Shown: in pieces, positions 40,213 through 49,750 of the stretch
How the letters are laid out: each line of letters opens with the position of its first letter
Position numbering within the stretch: position 1 is the stretch's first letter
Source of the DNA: a gamma proteobacterium NOR5-3
Lineage (GTDB): Bacteria > Pseudomonadota > Gammaproteobacteria > Pseudomonadales > Halieaceae
DNA length: 64,000 bases
Assembly (NCBI GenBank): GCA_000158155.1
Contig: DS999405.1
Span: 520,910-584,909, forward strand
Reading direction: 5' to 3'
The notes under the pieces: model-generated
Databases searched by the model: none
What the model was told of the DNA's origin: nothing
What the model saw: the letters and a program-made list of their open reading frames with translations, nothing else
Made by a program: the position numbers and the translations under genes

Positions 40213-41376
40213 ATGTTCGTTTTTGACCCCTATTCCCGGGAAGTGGATATCGATCCCTATCCGCTGTACAAAACACTGCGTGACGACTATCCCTGCTACT
40301 GGAGTGAGTCCGGTGACTGCTGGGTGTTGACTCGTTATGAGGATATTTACAACGCCGGGCGTAACTGGGAAGTATTTTCTTCGGCAAAAGGGAATATGCT
40401 CGACGATATCCCCGAACGTGCGGGGTCGACGCTGGGTACTACCGATCCCCCGCGTCATGACCGCTTGCGTTCTCTTGTGCAGTACGCGTTTGCCAAGCGC
40501 GGTCTGGAGTACATGGTCGAGCCGATCAAGGCGATCACCAATCAGGTGATCGAACAGTTCATCGACAACGGCGAGCTAGAGTTTGTAAATGACTTTTCCA
40601 GTCCGGTTACTGTGGGCGTGCTTTCGATGCTCATTGGTATGCCGATGGAAGATCAGGAAGTTCTTCGAAAGAATATCGTCTCTATTCTATCGACAGATCC
40701 TGAAACTCGGCAAAAAACAGCTGAGTCCATGGCGTCTTTCGAATGGCTTAAAAACTATACGGGCGAGTTGCTGGAGAAACATAAGCTCGAACGCCCGGAT
40801 GACCTGCTGACGCGCCTTCTCGAAGCCGAGATTGATGGCGATAAGTTGTTGGATCGGGAAATACAGATGACCTCATTGACCCTGATTATGGCGGGCGTGG
40901 AGTCGGCATCGAGCTTCATGACAATGTTGGCGCTAAACCTCTCGGATCACCCTGACTCCAGAGCGCGGGTAATGGCCGATCATTCCTTGTTTGCCAATGC
41001 CATTGAAGAATCCCTGCGCTACAACACGACGGCACAGCGTTTTCGCCGAACGCTTACCCGTGACTTTGAGTTGCATGGGCAGAAAATGAACGCGGGAGAT
41101 AAGGTTATCTTATGTTACGGCTCTGGTGGCCGCGATGAACGCAAACATGAGAACGCTGATAAATACGATATAGATCGGCCCAATGCCCGGGAACACACAG
41201 GGATGGGCGGAGGCAAACATATGTGTCTGGGTTCTCCTCTTGCAAAGCTTATGGTCGAGACGGCCATGGCCGAGCTCTACCGTAGGCTACCCAATCTGGA
41301 ACGTAACGCAGAGACGCTCGATTGGATTGCTTCGACGACCTTTCGAAGTCCAACGGCGGTGCGCTATTCCTTTTGA
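40213..41376 (+). CDS. Cytochrome P450
   Basis: The 387-residue soluble bacterial P450 has the heme-binding motif MGGGKHMCLGSPLAK, with the axial Cys at residue 338. The ExxR is in AIEESLRYNTTAQRFRRTLTRD. The I-helix reads LIMAGVESASSFMTML: Glu230-Ser231 stand where most P450s have the acid-Thr pair. The length and context resemble aromatic-acid and methoxyarene P450s such as CYP199 or GcoA, so O-demethylation or ring hydroxylation is plausible. No ferredoxin gene is adjacent; the rubredoxin-reductase fusion at 48395 may supply electrons. GGAG lies upstream of the ATG. Confidence 0.92.
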   Translation: MFVFDPYSREVDIDPYPLYKTLRDDYPCYWSESGDCWVLTRYEDIYNAGRNWEVFSSAKGNMLDDIPERAGSTLGTTDPPRHDRLRSLVQYAFAKRGLEYMVEPIKAITNQVIEQFIDNGELEFVNDFSSPVTVGVLSMLIGMPMEDQEVLRKNIVSILSTDPETRQKTAESMASFEWLKNYTGELLEKHKLERPDDLLTRLLEAEIDGDKLLDREIQMTSLTLIMAGVESASSFMTMLALNLSDHPDSRARVMADHSLFANAIEESLRYNTTAQRFRRTLTRDFELHGQKMNAGDKVILCYGSGGRDERKHENADKYDIDRPNAREHTGMGGGKHMCLGSPLAKLMVETAMAELYRRLPNLERNAETLDWIASTTFRSPTAVRYSF

Positions 41377-41427
41377 GCGATGATTTTGCACTGAAAATGA
41401 TAAAAACAGTTGAAGGGAAAGTATCAG

Positions 41428-42213
41428 ATGAATCTGAGCGGAAAAAGAATAGTGGTAACCGGTGCGGCATCGGGTATCGGTCTGGAGACTGCAAGATACC
41501 TTAAGGCGGAGAATGCGGTTGTTATAGGCCTGGACATAAATGAGCCAGGCGCGCATACCGACGAATACATCCGGGTTGATTTGGCTGACCCTGACTCCAT
41601 CAGTCACGCTGCTGCCGTTATCGAAGGGCCTGTTGATGGCTTGTGCAATGTGGCGGGTGTTCCTCCGACCGCCGGCTTCGAACTTGTCATGAAGGTCAAT
41701 GTGCTTGGGCTGCAACAGTTGACTTACGAGTTGATTCCGAAAATGAGTGAGGGCGCGGCGATCACCAATGTTGCCTCGCTAGCGGGAGCCGGGTGGCCTG
41801 GCGCTGTAGAGCAGGTTAAAGAATTTCAGGCGCGAGCGAATTTCGATAACCTGACCGATCTGTGTGGGGAGCTTGCCGTCGACGATTCACGCAGTTACTT
41901 TTTTGCTAAGGAAGTACTCATCATATGGACGATGCAGAACCGTTGGACCTGGAGAGAGCAGGGCATCCGCATTAACTGCGTTAGTCCGGGGCCCGTCGAT
42001 ACGCCTATCCTGCCTGACTTTCTGGCCAGCCTTGGCGAACGTGCCGAAAAAGACAAGGTGGTGAGTCGCCCGGGTCGGCCGGAGGATATCGCTCCCCTTA
42101 TTGTGTTTATGTGTTCCAGCGGTAGCGATTGGATTCGTGGGGCCAACATTCCGGTCGATGGTGGGCTGTTCGCACACTCTACGTCGCAAAAGTATGGGCT
42201 GGGTGCCGGCTGA
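41428..42213 (+). CDS. Short-chain alcohol dehydrogenase, coniferyl-alcohol-dehydrogenase-like
   Basis: The 261-residue SDR has TGAASGIGLETARYL, a shortened NNAG-equivalent (LCNVAGVPP), the catalytic Ser in NVASLAGAGWPG and Tyr/Lys in SRSYFFAKEVLIIW. Asp in GLDINEPG favours NAD+. The insertion EQVKEFQARANFDNLTDLCGEL and the C-terminal RGANIPVDGGLFA are features of the CalA and 3-alpha-hydroxysteroid dehydrogenase group. With the aldehyde dehydrogenase downstream it could turn a benzylic alcohol into an aromatic acid. It lies between the P450 and the dehalogenase gene. Confidence 0.85.
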   Translation: MNLSGKRIVVTGAASGIGLETARYLKAENAVVIGLDINEPGAHTDEYIRVDLADPDSISHAAAVIEGPVDGLCNVAGVPPTAGFELVMKVNVLGLQQLTYELIPKMSEGAAITNVASLAGAGWPGAVEQVKEFQARANFDNLTDLCGELAVDDSRSYFFAKEVLIIWTMQNRWTWREQGIRINCVSPGPVDTPILPDFLASLGERAEKDKVVSRPGRPEDIAPLIVFMCSSGSDWIRGANIPVDGGLFAHSTSQKYGLGAG

Positions 42214-42248
42214 GCGGGGAATCCGCTCATCCGCAGGCACAGACAATC

Positions 42249-45200
42249 ATGAAGTTTTTTTCCTACCGCAATAGGCCTGTTCACCTTGGGCCGTATCCCA
42301 GTGAGCGATTGTCCCGCGCAGTGAGGGCACCGAATGCTGAAGTTCCCGCCGCCCCTGCGCTGAGTATGATTCCGGGTGCTGCCAGAGACTCCATCGCCGA
42401 AGGGATGGATGAATATCTGGGCTTGCTGGATTCAATACGCGACGGTGTTCCTGTCCCAAGTAAAGCCGAAGTACCCGAGGACCTGACGGAGCGCAGTGAG
42501 CATTTAAAGTCCGCAGCATATTTTCTTGATGCCAGTGTCGCGGGAATCGCGAAGCTTACGCCGGCCATGCGACTAGACACACCTTACAATCATCCGCGAA
42601 TCACAGATTGGCTTCGCAAAGGACCCTCAGACAAGGTGCACCTGAGACTTAACGTCGCGGCTGTGTACCAGTCGATGGAGGCGTGCCAGCAGCGTATTGC
42701 ACAGCCGATCGATGACCACAGTCACGCACTTGTGATTGCGTTCGAGTATCCGCGAGACCCGGCCCCGGACGAACCCGGGACGGAATGGATCTCGGGTCTG
42801 CAGGCGCAGCGGGCACACCTTCGTGCCGGAGAAACCGCTACGGTTCTCGCACTGTATCTGCGGCAATTGGGTTTCTCGGCGCGCGCTCATACGGGTACGA
42901 GCTCAGATATTAATCTGCTTCAGCTTGCCTGTGACGCGGGAATAGCCCGAATGGAATCTGACGGCGAAGTGCGTAACCCCTATCTAGGAAGTCGTTTTGG
43001 CCTTGCCGCGGTAACGACAGATTTCGAGCTCGATCCGGATAGCCCTCTTGCAGCAGAAAGCGTTTTAACTCGACTACGGAGTCACGGTCCGCGATGGTGG
43101 GCGGGATATGACTCGCACAAAACCGCCTTCGATCGGATTCCTTTTAAGCGGCGGCGCTTCAAGGATGGTCTCTATCCCATGGAGACGCTGAAACGCGTTG
43201 AAGAGCCCACTTCATTCATCGATGCGGAACGTATTCCTCGGGTGCCAAAACGCACTGAGTTTTTCGTCCGTATTGCCCTGGGCGATCTAGGGGAGGCGGC
43301 GCAGAAGACCTCCGTCGACGGATTCTCGGTCATGAAGAATCCATTTGGACGCTCCATAGCGAGCATTCTCAATACTTATTCGATTCTACAGCGCGGTGAT
43401 AGCTCAGGTTCGCCTGCGACAGGCTATGAGAATCCGGACCGAAATGCCGATCTGATCAAAGCCGCTTTGTACTTCCTTGGTGCTGACATAGTCGGTATCT
43501 CTGAGGCGCCGGACTGGGCCTGGTATTCCCATTCGGCGGACGGCAAAGAGATGAAGCCCGCTCACAAGTACGCCATCACCACACTCATTGACCAGGGTCA
43601 CGAGACCATGGAAGGAGCGAGTGGCGATGATTGGATATCGACGTCCCAAAGCATGCGCTCCTATATGCGCGCATCGCTGCTTGGGGGCGTGGTTACTCTG
43701 ACTCTGCGCCGGCTCGGATTCCCTGCCACAAATCACACCGCAGCCGACGGCGATGTGCTTCAGCCACCATTGATGCTTTTAGCCGGGCTCGGCGAGATCA
43801 GTCGTATTGGTGACCTGATCCTTAATCCTTTTCTCGGTCCGCGGCTCAAGTGCGGTGTAGTGACCACGGATATGCCGCTTACGGTCGATAAACCGATCGA
43901 CTTTGGTCTTCAGACATTTTGCGGCAACTGTAAGAAGTGCGCACGGGAATGTCCCTCCGGGGCAATAACGGCGGGCGAAAAGCGGATGTTTAACGGGTAC
44001 GAAATCTGGAAGCCGGATGCCGAGAAGTGCGCCCGCTATCGCATGACCAACGACGCCGGATCCATGTGTGGAAGATGTATGAAGACCTGTCCCTGGAATC
44101 TCGAAGGCATTTTCACTGAAGCCCCCTTTCGCTGGTTGGGAGTGAATTTTCCTCAGCTGGCTCCGGTATTGACTCGCGTGGATGACTGGTTGGGTAACGG
44201 AGGCATTAATCCCGTTAAAAAGTGGTGGTGGGACCTCCGCACGGATCGCGCTGGCGTAACGGTTATCGCCACAGACGCCAATCAACGGGGCATTCAGCCG
44301 GCGTTGGAAATCGATCCGAAAGAGCAGACTCTCGCGTGTTACCCGGCTGAATTGGCTCCTACGCCGTATCCGGTGCCTTCACCCATTGACCGGGAGGCGG
44401 GCATTAAAGCGTATGACGCGATGCTCACGCCCCATGAATACCGGGCAAAGCTGGAAAAGGGCGACACGGCTAACCTGGCAGCGAAGTACGTTCCTCCGGA
44501 AGGCCCGGCACCGGTTATCCCGGTAAGGTTAGTCTCGAAGACGCCAGTTTCAGATGACGGGACTATCGTGCAGTTTCAATTCGAGGCTTTAGATGGCGGT
44601 GAGTTGCCCGCCTTTGAAGCCGGTGCGCACATTGACGTGATGGCCGATCCGCAGTTTATTCGTCAGTACAGCCTGTGTGGCGATCCCGCCGACTCAAAAA
44701 GCTACGCCATCGGAGTGCTGCGTGAGGATGAAGGACGGGGAGGTTCGCTGCGAATCCATCAGCGTTTGCAGCCAGGTCGAACCCTGCTTATCTCACGGCC
44801 AAGAAATCACTTTCCGCTGGAGCGTAATGCAACGAAGTCACTACTCCTCGCTGGCGGTATAGGCGTAACGCCTATGATGAGTATGGCCCATGAACTCCAT
44901 TCCCGCGGCGAGGACTTTGTGCTCTATTACAAGGCTAAGTCCCGCGCCGGCGCAGCGTTTGTTGATGAGATCGCAAGACAGCCCTGGTCGGCAAATGCTC
45001 ATTTCTATCCGAGCGATGAAGATCGGCTCGATATAGCTTCAGTACTTAAGGACTATGCCCCAGGCAATCATTTGTATACCTGTGGCCCGGTCGCGTTTAT
45101 GGATGCGGTTTTCGAGCGTGCCGCAGCCTTCGGATGGCCGGAGGAGGCATTGCACCGGGAATTCTTTGCAGCACCGGAGGGGCTTGAATACGAAAACCAC

Positions 45201-45473
45201 CCCTTCAAAGTTGTGCTCGCGTCGACGGGAAAAGAGATCGAAGTAGCTGCCGACCAGAAAGCGACCGAAGCACTAGCGGGGGCGGGGGTCGCAATTGATA
45301 CCAAGTGCAGCGATGGTATTTGCGGCGTGTGCGCCACTCGTTACGTTAAAGATCAATCGGACGATATTGAGCACCGGGACTTTGTGTTAAGTAAGGAGCA
45401 ACGCGAAGAGCGCGTGATTCTCTGCTCCTCAAGGGCGGCCGCGCCAAATGGGAGAGTGATCATAGACCTCTAA
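42249..45473 (+). CDS. Reductive dehalogenase fused to a flavin/2Fe-2S reductase
   Basis: The 1074-residue protein has two parts. Residues 1 to about 660 are a corrinoid-dependent RdhA-like dehalogenase with two 4Fe-4S sites: Cys558, 561, 564, 568 (CGNCKKCARECP) and Cys594, 607, 610, 614 (CGRCMKTCPW). Residues about 745-1074 are a phthalate-dioxygenase-reductase-like module: FMN motif RQYSLCG, NAD motif LLAGGIGVTPMMS, and 2Fe-2S ligands Cys1020, 1025, 1028 and 1059. This is the layout of the aerobic, self-sufficient type known from Comamonas BhbA and the related Nitratireductor NpRdhA. There is no twin-arginine signal and no RdhB anchor, so it is cytoplasmic. A Tyr sits at residue 426 (WAWYSH), the number reported for the catalytic Tyr of NpRdhA, but I have not aligned them. 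The reaction would be NAD(P)H-driven removal of halide from a halogenated hydroxybenzoate. Confidence 0.93.
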   Translation: MKFFSYRNRPVHLGPYPSERLSRAVRAPNAEVPAAPALSMIPGAARDSIAEGMDEYLGLLDSIRDGVPVPSKAEVPEDLTERSEHLKSAAYFLDASVAGIAKLTPAMRLDTPYNHPRITDWLRKGPSDKVHLRLNVAAVYQSMEACQQRIAQPIDDHSHALVIAFEYPRDPAPDEPGTEWISGLQAQRAHLRAGETATVLALYLRQLGFSARAHTGTSSDINLLQLACDAGIARMESDGEVRNPYLGSRFGLAAVTTDFELDPDSPLAAESVLTRLRSHGPRWWAGYDSHKTAFDRIPFKRRRFKDGLYPMETLKRVEEPTSFIDAERIPRVPKRTEFFVRIALGDLGEAAQKTSVDGFSVMKNPFGRSIASILNTYSILQRGDSSGSPATGYENPDRNADLIKAALYFLGADIVGISEAPDWAWYSHSADGKEMKPAHKYAITTLIDQGHETMEGASGDDWISTSQSMRSYMRASLLGGVVTLTLRRLGFPATNHTAADGDVLQPPLMLLAGLGEISRIGDLILNPFLGPRLKCGVVTTDMPLTVDKPIDFGLQTFCGNCKKCARECPSGAITAGEKRMFNGYEIWKPDAEKCARYRMTNDAGSMCGRCMKTCPWNLEGIFTEAPFRWLGVNFPQLAPVLTRVDDWLGNGGINPVKKWWWDLRTDRAGVTVIATDANQRGIQPALEIDPKEQTLACYPAELAPTPYPVPSPIDREAGIKAYDAMLTPHEYRAKLEKGDTANLAAKYVPPEGPAPVIPVRLVSKTPVSDDGTIVQFQFEALDGGELPAFEAGAHIDVMADPQFIRQYSLCGDPADSKSYAIGVLREDEGRGGSLRIHQRLQPGRTLLISRPRNHFPLERNATKSLLLAGGIGVTPMMSMAHELHSRGEDFVLYYKAKSRAGAAFVDEIARQPWSANAHFYPSDEDRLDIASVLKDYAPGNHLYTCGPVAFMDAVFERAAAFGWPEEALHREFFAAPEGLEYENHPFKVVLASTGKEIEVAADQKATEALAGAGVAIDTKCSDGICGVCATRYVKDQSDDIEHRDFVLSKEQREERVILCSSRAAAPNGRVIIDL

Positions 45474-45547
45474 AATCTGGATAAGGCGGACCGGTTTCAG
45501 GGGAAACCTGCCCGCCCTTACCGCGCAGCAGCGTGAAGGAATGAGTT

Positions 45548-47002
45548 ATGGCAGAGCATCAACTGTTTATAAATGGCGTTTATGAGCCGGCGATTTCGGG
45601 CAAGGTGGCTGATGTAGAGAATCCCGCAACGGGTGAGGTCTACGCTCGAGTGCATCAAGCTGGGACAGAAGATGTCGCCAAGGCGCTGGATGCGGCGTCA
45701 GAGGCGTTTCAGTCCTGGAGCAAGGAGCGACCCTCGGTGCGGGAGGGCGTCTTTCTAAAGGCGGCCAGAGTTCTTGAAAGTCGCAAAGCGGAGATCATGG
45801 ATGTGCTGGTTGATGAGGCCGGATCGACACTCATGAAAGCGGGCTACGAGGTGACTCACACTCCGTTGCACATGATCAGCATTGCCGGTGAGTGTCGGCG
45901 AGTGCATGGCTCTACCTATTGGTCGGACTACCCCGGTGTCGAATCCTACTGCGTAAGGCGGCCTCTGGGTGTGTGCGTTTCCATATCACCGTTCAATTTC
46001 CCGCTGTTATTGTCGAACCGGAAAATTGGATGGGCTATGGCTGCGGGGAATACGGTCATTTTGAAACCGTCGGAGGTCACACCGGTGATCGCGCTGAAGC
46101 TTGCGGAGATATATACCGAAGCCGGTCTCCCCCCGGGAGTTCTCAACGTCCTTCCAGCCGAAGCGTCTGATCTCGGCGACAGCCTCATAGCAGACCCTCG
46201 GGTCAAGAAGGTCAATTTCACCGGTTCCAGTCGAGTCGGTCATATCATCGGGCAGCAGTGCGGAAAGTACCGCAAGAAAGTCACTTTGGAGATGGGTGGC
46301 AAGAACCCGCTCGTTGTTCTGAAGGATGCGGATATCGACTACGCCGTCGAGGTCGCTACATTCAGTAACTTTATGCATCAGGGGCAGGTCTGTATGACGG
46401 GGTCCAGAGTGATCGTTGAGGCGCCGATCTACGACGATTTTGTACAGCGATTTTCAGAACGTGTGTCCGGCTTGCCCTGGGGGGACCCCCGGAAACCTGG
46501 TGTGATGGTGGGCCCTTTAATTCGCAAAGGACAGGTAGACTTCATTCACGATCAGGTAAAAGCTGCACAAGCCGAAGGCGCGAGAGTGATAGCCGGCGGT
46601 GAGCCGCGGGATCGTTATTATTTGCCAACCGTGGTTGCCGACGTGACCTCTGACATGTCAATTTTTCATACCGAGTGTTTTGGTCCGGTGGCTTCGGTTA
46701 TCCGCGCAGAGAGTCATGAGCACGCCCTGGAATTGGCGAATGACAGCGAATACGGATTAACCTCAGCGGTACTCACCAATGATCTTGAGAAATCCACCTT
46801 CTTTATAGACAACCTTGAGTCCGGCATGGTGCACGTTAACGGGCCCACCATCCGCGATGAACCCGTAGCCCCCTTTGGCGGGGTAAAGAACAGTGGCACC
46901 GGCCGCGAAGGCGGAGAGTTTTCCATGGAGGCCTTTACCGAACTTAAATGGGTCACCATCCAGCGAGGGCAACAGCAATTTCCCTTGCCGCCGAAGAGCT
47001 GA
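45548..47002 (+). CDS. Aromatic aldehyde dehydrogenase
   Basis: The 484-residue NAD(P)+-dependent aldehyde dehydrogenase has the catalytic Cys in HQGQVCMTGSRV, the general base Glu in VTLEMGGKNPLVVL, and the cofactor loop NFTGSSRVGHIIG. The C-terminal block is PFGGVKNSGTGREGG. It most resembles benzaldehyde/vanillin dehydrogenases. It follows the dehalogenase gene by 74 bases with a good AAGGA site, so the P450, SDR, dehalogenase and aldehyde dehydrogenase appear to form one operon that oxidises an aryl alcohol to an aryl acid and dehalogenates it. Confidence 0.92.
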   Translation: MAEHQLFINGVYEPAISGKVADVENPATGEVYARVHQAGTEDVAKALDAASEAFQSWSKERPSVREGVFLKAARVLESRKAEIMDVLVDEAGSTLMKAGYEVTHTPLHMISIAGECRRVHGSTYWSDYPGVESYCVRRPLGVCVSISPFNFPLLLSNRKIGWAMAAGNTVILKPSEVTPVIALKLAEIYTEAGLPPGVLNVLPAEASDLGDSLIADPRVKKVNFTGSSRVGHIIGQQCGKYRKKVTLEMGGKNPLVVLKDADIDYAVEVATFSNFMHQGQVCMTGSRVIVEAPIYDDFVQRFSERVSGLPWGDPRKPGVMVGPLIRKGQVDFIHDQVKAAQAEGARVIAGGEPRDRYYLPTVVADVTSDMSIFHTECFGPVASVIRAESHEHALELANDSEYGLTSAVLTNDLEKSTFFIDNLESGMVHVNGPTIRDEPVAPFGGVKNSGTGREGGEFSMEAFTELKWVTIQRGQQQFPLPPKS

Positions 47003-47049
47003 CTTCGGACAGATGTGGCGCCGCAATACATTACCGCGCCGACCTGGCG

Positions 47050-48363
47050 CTAGCGCTCTTCGTCGTTGAGGTAACGGCGACATATTCCCAGCCCAATGAT
47101 GCCTGCCGCGGCCAGCGGTAGTGCATACACTATGAACAGGCTGCTGAGCTCCAGTCCTCGGGTAACCAGTACTCCACCCATGTACGGGGCTATTACCGCA
47201 CCGAAGCGTCCAAGGCCAATTCCCCAACCTATGCCGGTCGCGCGAGTCTCCGGGGGATAGACCTGTGCCGACAAAATGTAGAAGCCGACAAGCGCCCCCT
47301 GCTGAAAAAAACCAATGAGGGCGGCCAGTGTCAATATTGCCGATGTCTCCAGTGAGCTCATCGCGAAGACGAGCATGAAAAATGCTGACAGCACCGCGAA
47401 GCCCAGAATACTTTTTCCGAGTCCGAGACGACTCGAAGCCGCTCCCATGCCTACGTTGCCGAGAGCTCCCGCCAGGTTGAAGAACGAACTTGCATAAATG
47501 GCGATGCTGAGTTCGACTCCCGAATCGACGAGCAGTTTGGGTATCCAGCTGAGAAGAAAGTACAGGGTGCCAAAGGTCAGGAAGAAGCCGGACCACAACC
47601 AGAGAGTCATATTTCGACGTGAAGGGGATAGCAGCGAACGAACAGAGGCTCGTGCTATTGCCTCCCCGGTATCTGCTGTGAACGTTGTCGCCGGTAATCC
47701 AAGTCGGCCCAGCACCTTGTTGGCTGTGGCGAGAAATTCATGCGGACGCCGGCGCATGAGAAAATGTACGGATTCCGGGAGGTAGGCAAGAATTACCGGT
47801 ACGAGCAGCAGTGTGGCAATGCCGCCGGCCATGAATACCCCCTGCCAGCTATAGATCGATATGATTTTTGCAGCCAGAAAACCGCCAAGCGTTGCGCCTA
47901 TGGGGTAGCCCGCCAGGGTGACACCAATTGCCAGGTCCCGGTGCCTTGTGGGAAAGAACTCGGAGATCAATGCCGTGAGGCTTGCCAGCATGGCGCCGGT
48001 GCCCAACCCTGTTAACACTCTCAGCGCGATGAGCTCTGTTAATCCGTTTGCCCGGGAGCTTAGTATCATCGAGCAGCCCATGACGGAAACCGCAGCAAGC
48101 ACCATTTTTCTGCGTCCCAAGGTGTCTGTCAGCGGTGCAAGAAAGATAGCGCCGAGAGTCATGCCGAAGACGCCAGCGCTCATAAGTAAGCCCAGAGTTT
48201 TAGCTTGAAGATCCCACTCGGTGGCTAGCGGTGGAGCCGCGAATGCAATAGACAGGACATCGTAGCCATCGACCATATTCAGGCAGAAGCAGGTCAAAAG
48301 CAGAAGCAAGTGCGCAGAGGTAATCTTGCTCTTGTTCAGCGACTCCTGATAGCTGATGCTCAT
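47050..48363 (-). CDS. Aromatic acid:H+ symporter, MFS family
   Basis: The 437-residue protein has 12 predicted membrane helices. The AAHS signature is visible: DGYDVLSIAFAAPPLATEW in helix 1, LGLLMSAGVFGMTLGAIFLAPLTDTLGRRK with the D-x-x-G-R-R/K loop, and LPESVHFLMRRRP after helix 6. Family members such as PcaK carry 4-hydroxybenzoate and protocatechuate across the inner membrane. It is convergent with the aldehyde dehydrogenase and precedes no gene on its strand; the rubredoxin-reductase gene ends 31 bases upstream, so the three minus-strand genes may be one operon. Confidence 0.9.
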   Translation of the reverse strand: MSISYQESLNKSKITSAHLLLLLTCFCLNMVDGYDVLSIAFAAPPLATEWDLQAKTLGLLMSAGVFGMTLGAIFLAPLTDTLGRRKMVLAAVSVMGCSMILSSRANGLTELIALRVLTGLGTGAMLASLTALISEFFPTRHRDLAIGVTLAGYPIGATLGGFLAAKIISIYSWQGVFMAGGIATLLLVPVILAYLPESVHFLMRRRPHEFLATANKVLGRLGLPATTFTADTGEAIARASVRSLLSPSRRNMTLWLWSGFFLTFGTLYFLLSWIPKLLVDSGVELSIAIYASSFFNLAGALGNVGMGAASSRLGLGKSILGFAVLSAFFMLVFAMSSLETSAILTLAALIGFFQQGALVGFYILSAQVYPPETRATGIGWGIGLGRFGAVIAPYMGGVLVTRGLELSSLFIVYALPLAAAGIIGLGICRRYLNDEER

Positions 48364-48394
48364 TGCGGGCGCGATCGATGCTCAGCCATGCAAT

Positions 48395-49750
48395 TTACGG
48401 CAGAACAGGCGGTAGTTGCGCCTGCAGTTGTCGTTTTTCTTCGATGTATTTTCCCGTCAGCGCAAACCCCGCCAGTTCGCCCGCCGTATTTCTATATTCT
48501 GCTTTGATGTTGGTTCCCTCTGCCGCAATGTTCCAGGAGCCATCCAGGTTCTGATCCGGGGGTGCTACCACCGTGGGGCATACTGGAATCTTTACGGTAA
48601 CGGGCATGGCGGGGTAAGCCACCGGCGTATCATCACCGGTTAGCGTTTTAGCCAATGCGCGGGCTTGAGCCATCAGAGGGGCGACATAAACCAGCACCAG
48701 ACCCGCAACCTCCGCGCAATCCCCAATGGCATAAATGTGTCGCTGAGAGCTACGCATATAAGTATCCGTACAGATTCCGCGATTCACGCTAAGTCCGGTT
48801 TCTTTGGCAAGCCTTACGGAGGGACGCACGCCTATGGCAGAAACCACTATGTCTACCTCCAGCGTCCGGCCATTTGCCAGCGACACCCGTACACCGTTTC
48901 CACTTCGACAGACACGATTTACGGTAGTGCCAAAATGAAAGCTTACTCCCTGCGCTTCCAGTGAAGACTGGATGGCCTGTCCTACACTCGCGGGGGCAAG
49001 TGTCGGGAGGCAGGTCGACAGCGCATCAACTACCTGGATGTCGTAACCGCCATTGAGCAGATCGTTGCAGTACTCGCACCCGATCAAGCCGGCGCCGATC
49101 ACACATATTCTTTTTGCCTGGAGCTTGTCCAGCGCATCGCGAAAGTGCGTGTAGTCATCAAGATCATTTATGGAGAAAATCCGGTCGTCGGCACCCCCTT
49201 CTATGGCTGGATGGATGGCGCTCGAGCCCAGGGCCATCACAAGCTCTGAATATCTCAGCTCAGTGCGATGCTCAGCCTCCAGTGCCACGAGTTGCCGGTT
49301 CGCATCGATAGCGGTGACGCGTGTCTCTGTCAGGATGTCCGCATTCAGCGTCTGTGCCATGGCATCGGCTGAGAACTGAATCAGGTCCTGTGCAGATGAG
49401 CCCTTGGTGAATCCCGTCGACAACATTGGTTTAGAGTAGGACTCACCCCCATCCTGTGTAATGAGAGTAATCGGTGTGTTCTTGTCGATCTTGCGTATTT
49501 CCCGGGCCAGGCCATAACCCGCAAGGCCGGTGCCGACGATAACTATCGGCGCATCAGCGTCCACTTCGCTGTCTGTGTTTGCGGCAGCCTCATTGATGAG
49601 TTCGAAGTCTTCCTTGCCTACACCGCAGTCTGGGCAGAGCCAGTCGTCGGGAACATCTTCCCATCGCGTGCCAGGGGCAATACCGTCGTCGGGCCAGCCA
49701 AGAGCCTCATCGTAGATCAGGCCACAGACGATGCATTCATATTTGTTCAT
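48395..49750 (-). CDS. Rubredoxin-rubredoxin reductase fusion
   Basis: Residues 1-50 are a complete rubredoxin with Cys6, Cys9, Cys39 and Cys42 (YECIVCG and [12 protein letters not shown]). Residues about 67-451 are an FAD/NAD(P)H rubredoxin reductase: [20 protein letters not shown] for [23 protein letters not shown] for the nucleotide, and [13 protein letters not shown] near the end. Both are normally separate proteins; the fusion gives a one-piece electron donor. A likely partner in this region is the P450 at 40213, which has no ferredoxin next to it; oxidative-stress proteins are an alternative. The gene overlaps the upstream sulfatase gene by four bases. Confidence 0.92.
   Translation of the reverse strand: MNKYECIVCGLIYDEALGWPDDGIAPGTRWEDVPDDWLCPDCGVGKEDFELINEAAANTDSEVDADAPIVIVGTGLAGYGLAREIRKIDKNTPITLITQDGGESYSKPMLSTGFTKGSSAQDLIQFSADAMAQTLNADILTETRVTAIDANRQLVALEAEHRTELRYSELVMALGSSAIHPAIEGGADDRIFSINDLDDYTHFRDALDKLQAKRICVIGAGLIGCEYCNDLLNGGYDIQVVDALSTCLPTLAPASVGQAIQSSLEAQGVSFHFGTTVNRVCRSGNGVRVSLANGRTLEVDIVVSAIGVRPSVRLAKETGLSVNRGICTDTYMRSSQRHIYAIGDCAEVAGLVLVYVAPLMAQARALAKTLTGDDTPVAYPAMPVTVKIPVCPTVVAPPDQNLDGSWNIAAEGTNIKAEYRNTAGELAGFALTGKYIEEKRQLQAQLPPVLP

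Noticed and set aside
42249-45473. Reading the dehalogenase as a membrane-linked organohalide-respiration enzyme
   Set aside because: There is no twin-arginine signal, no RdhB anchor gene, and the electron-supply module is fused at the C terminus, so it is of the cytoplasmic catabolic type.
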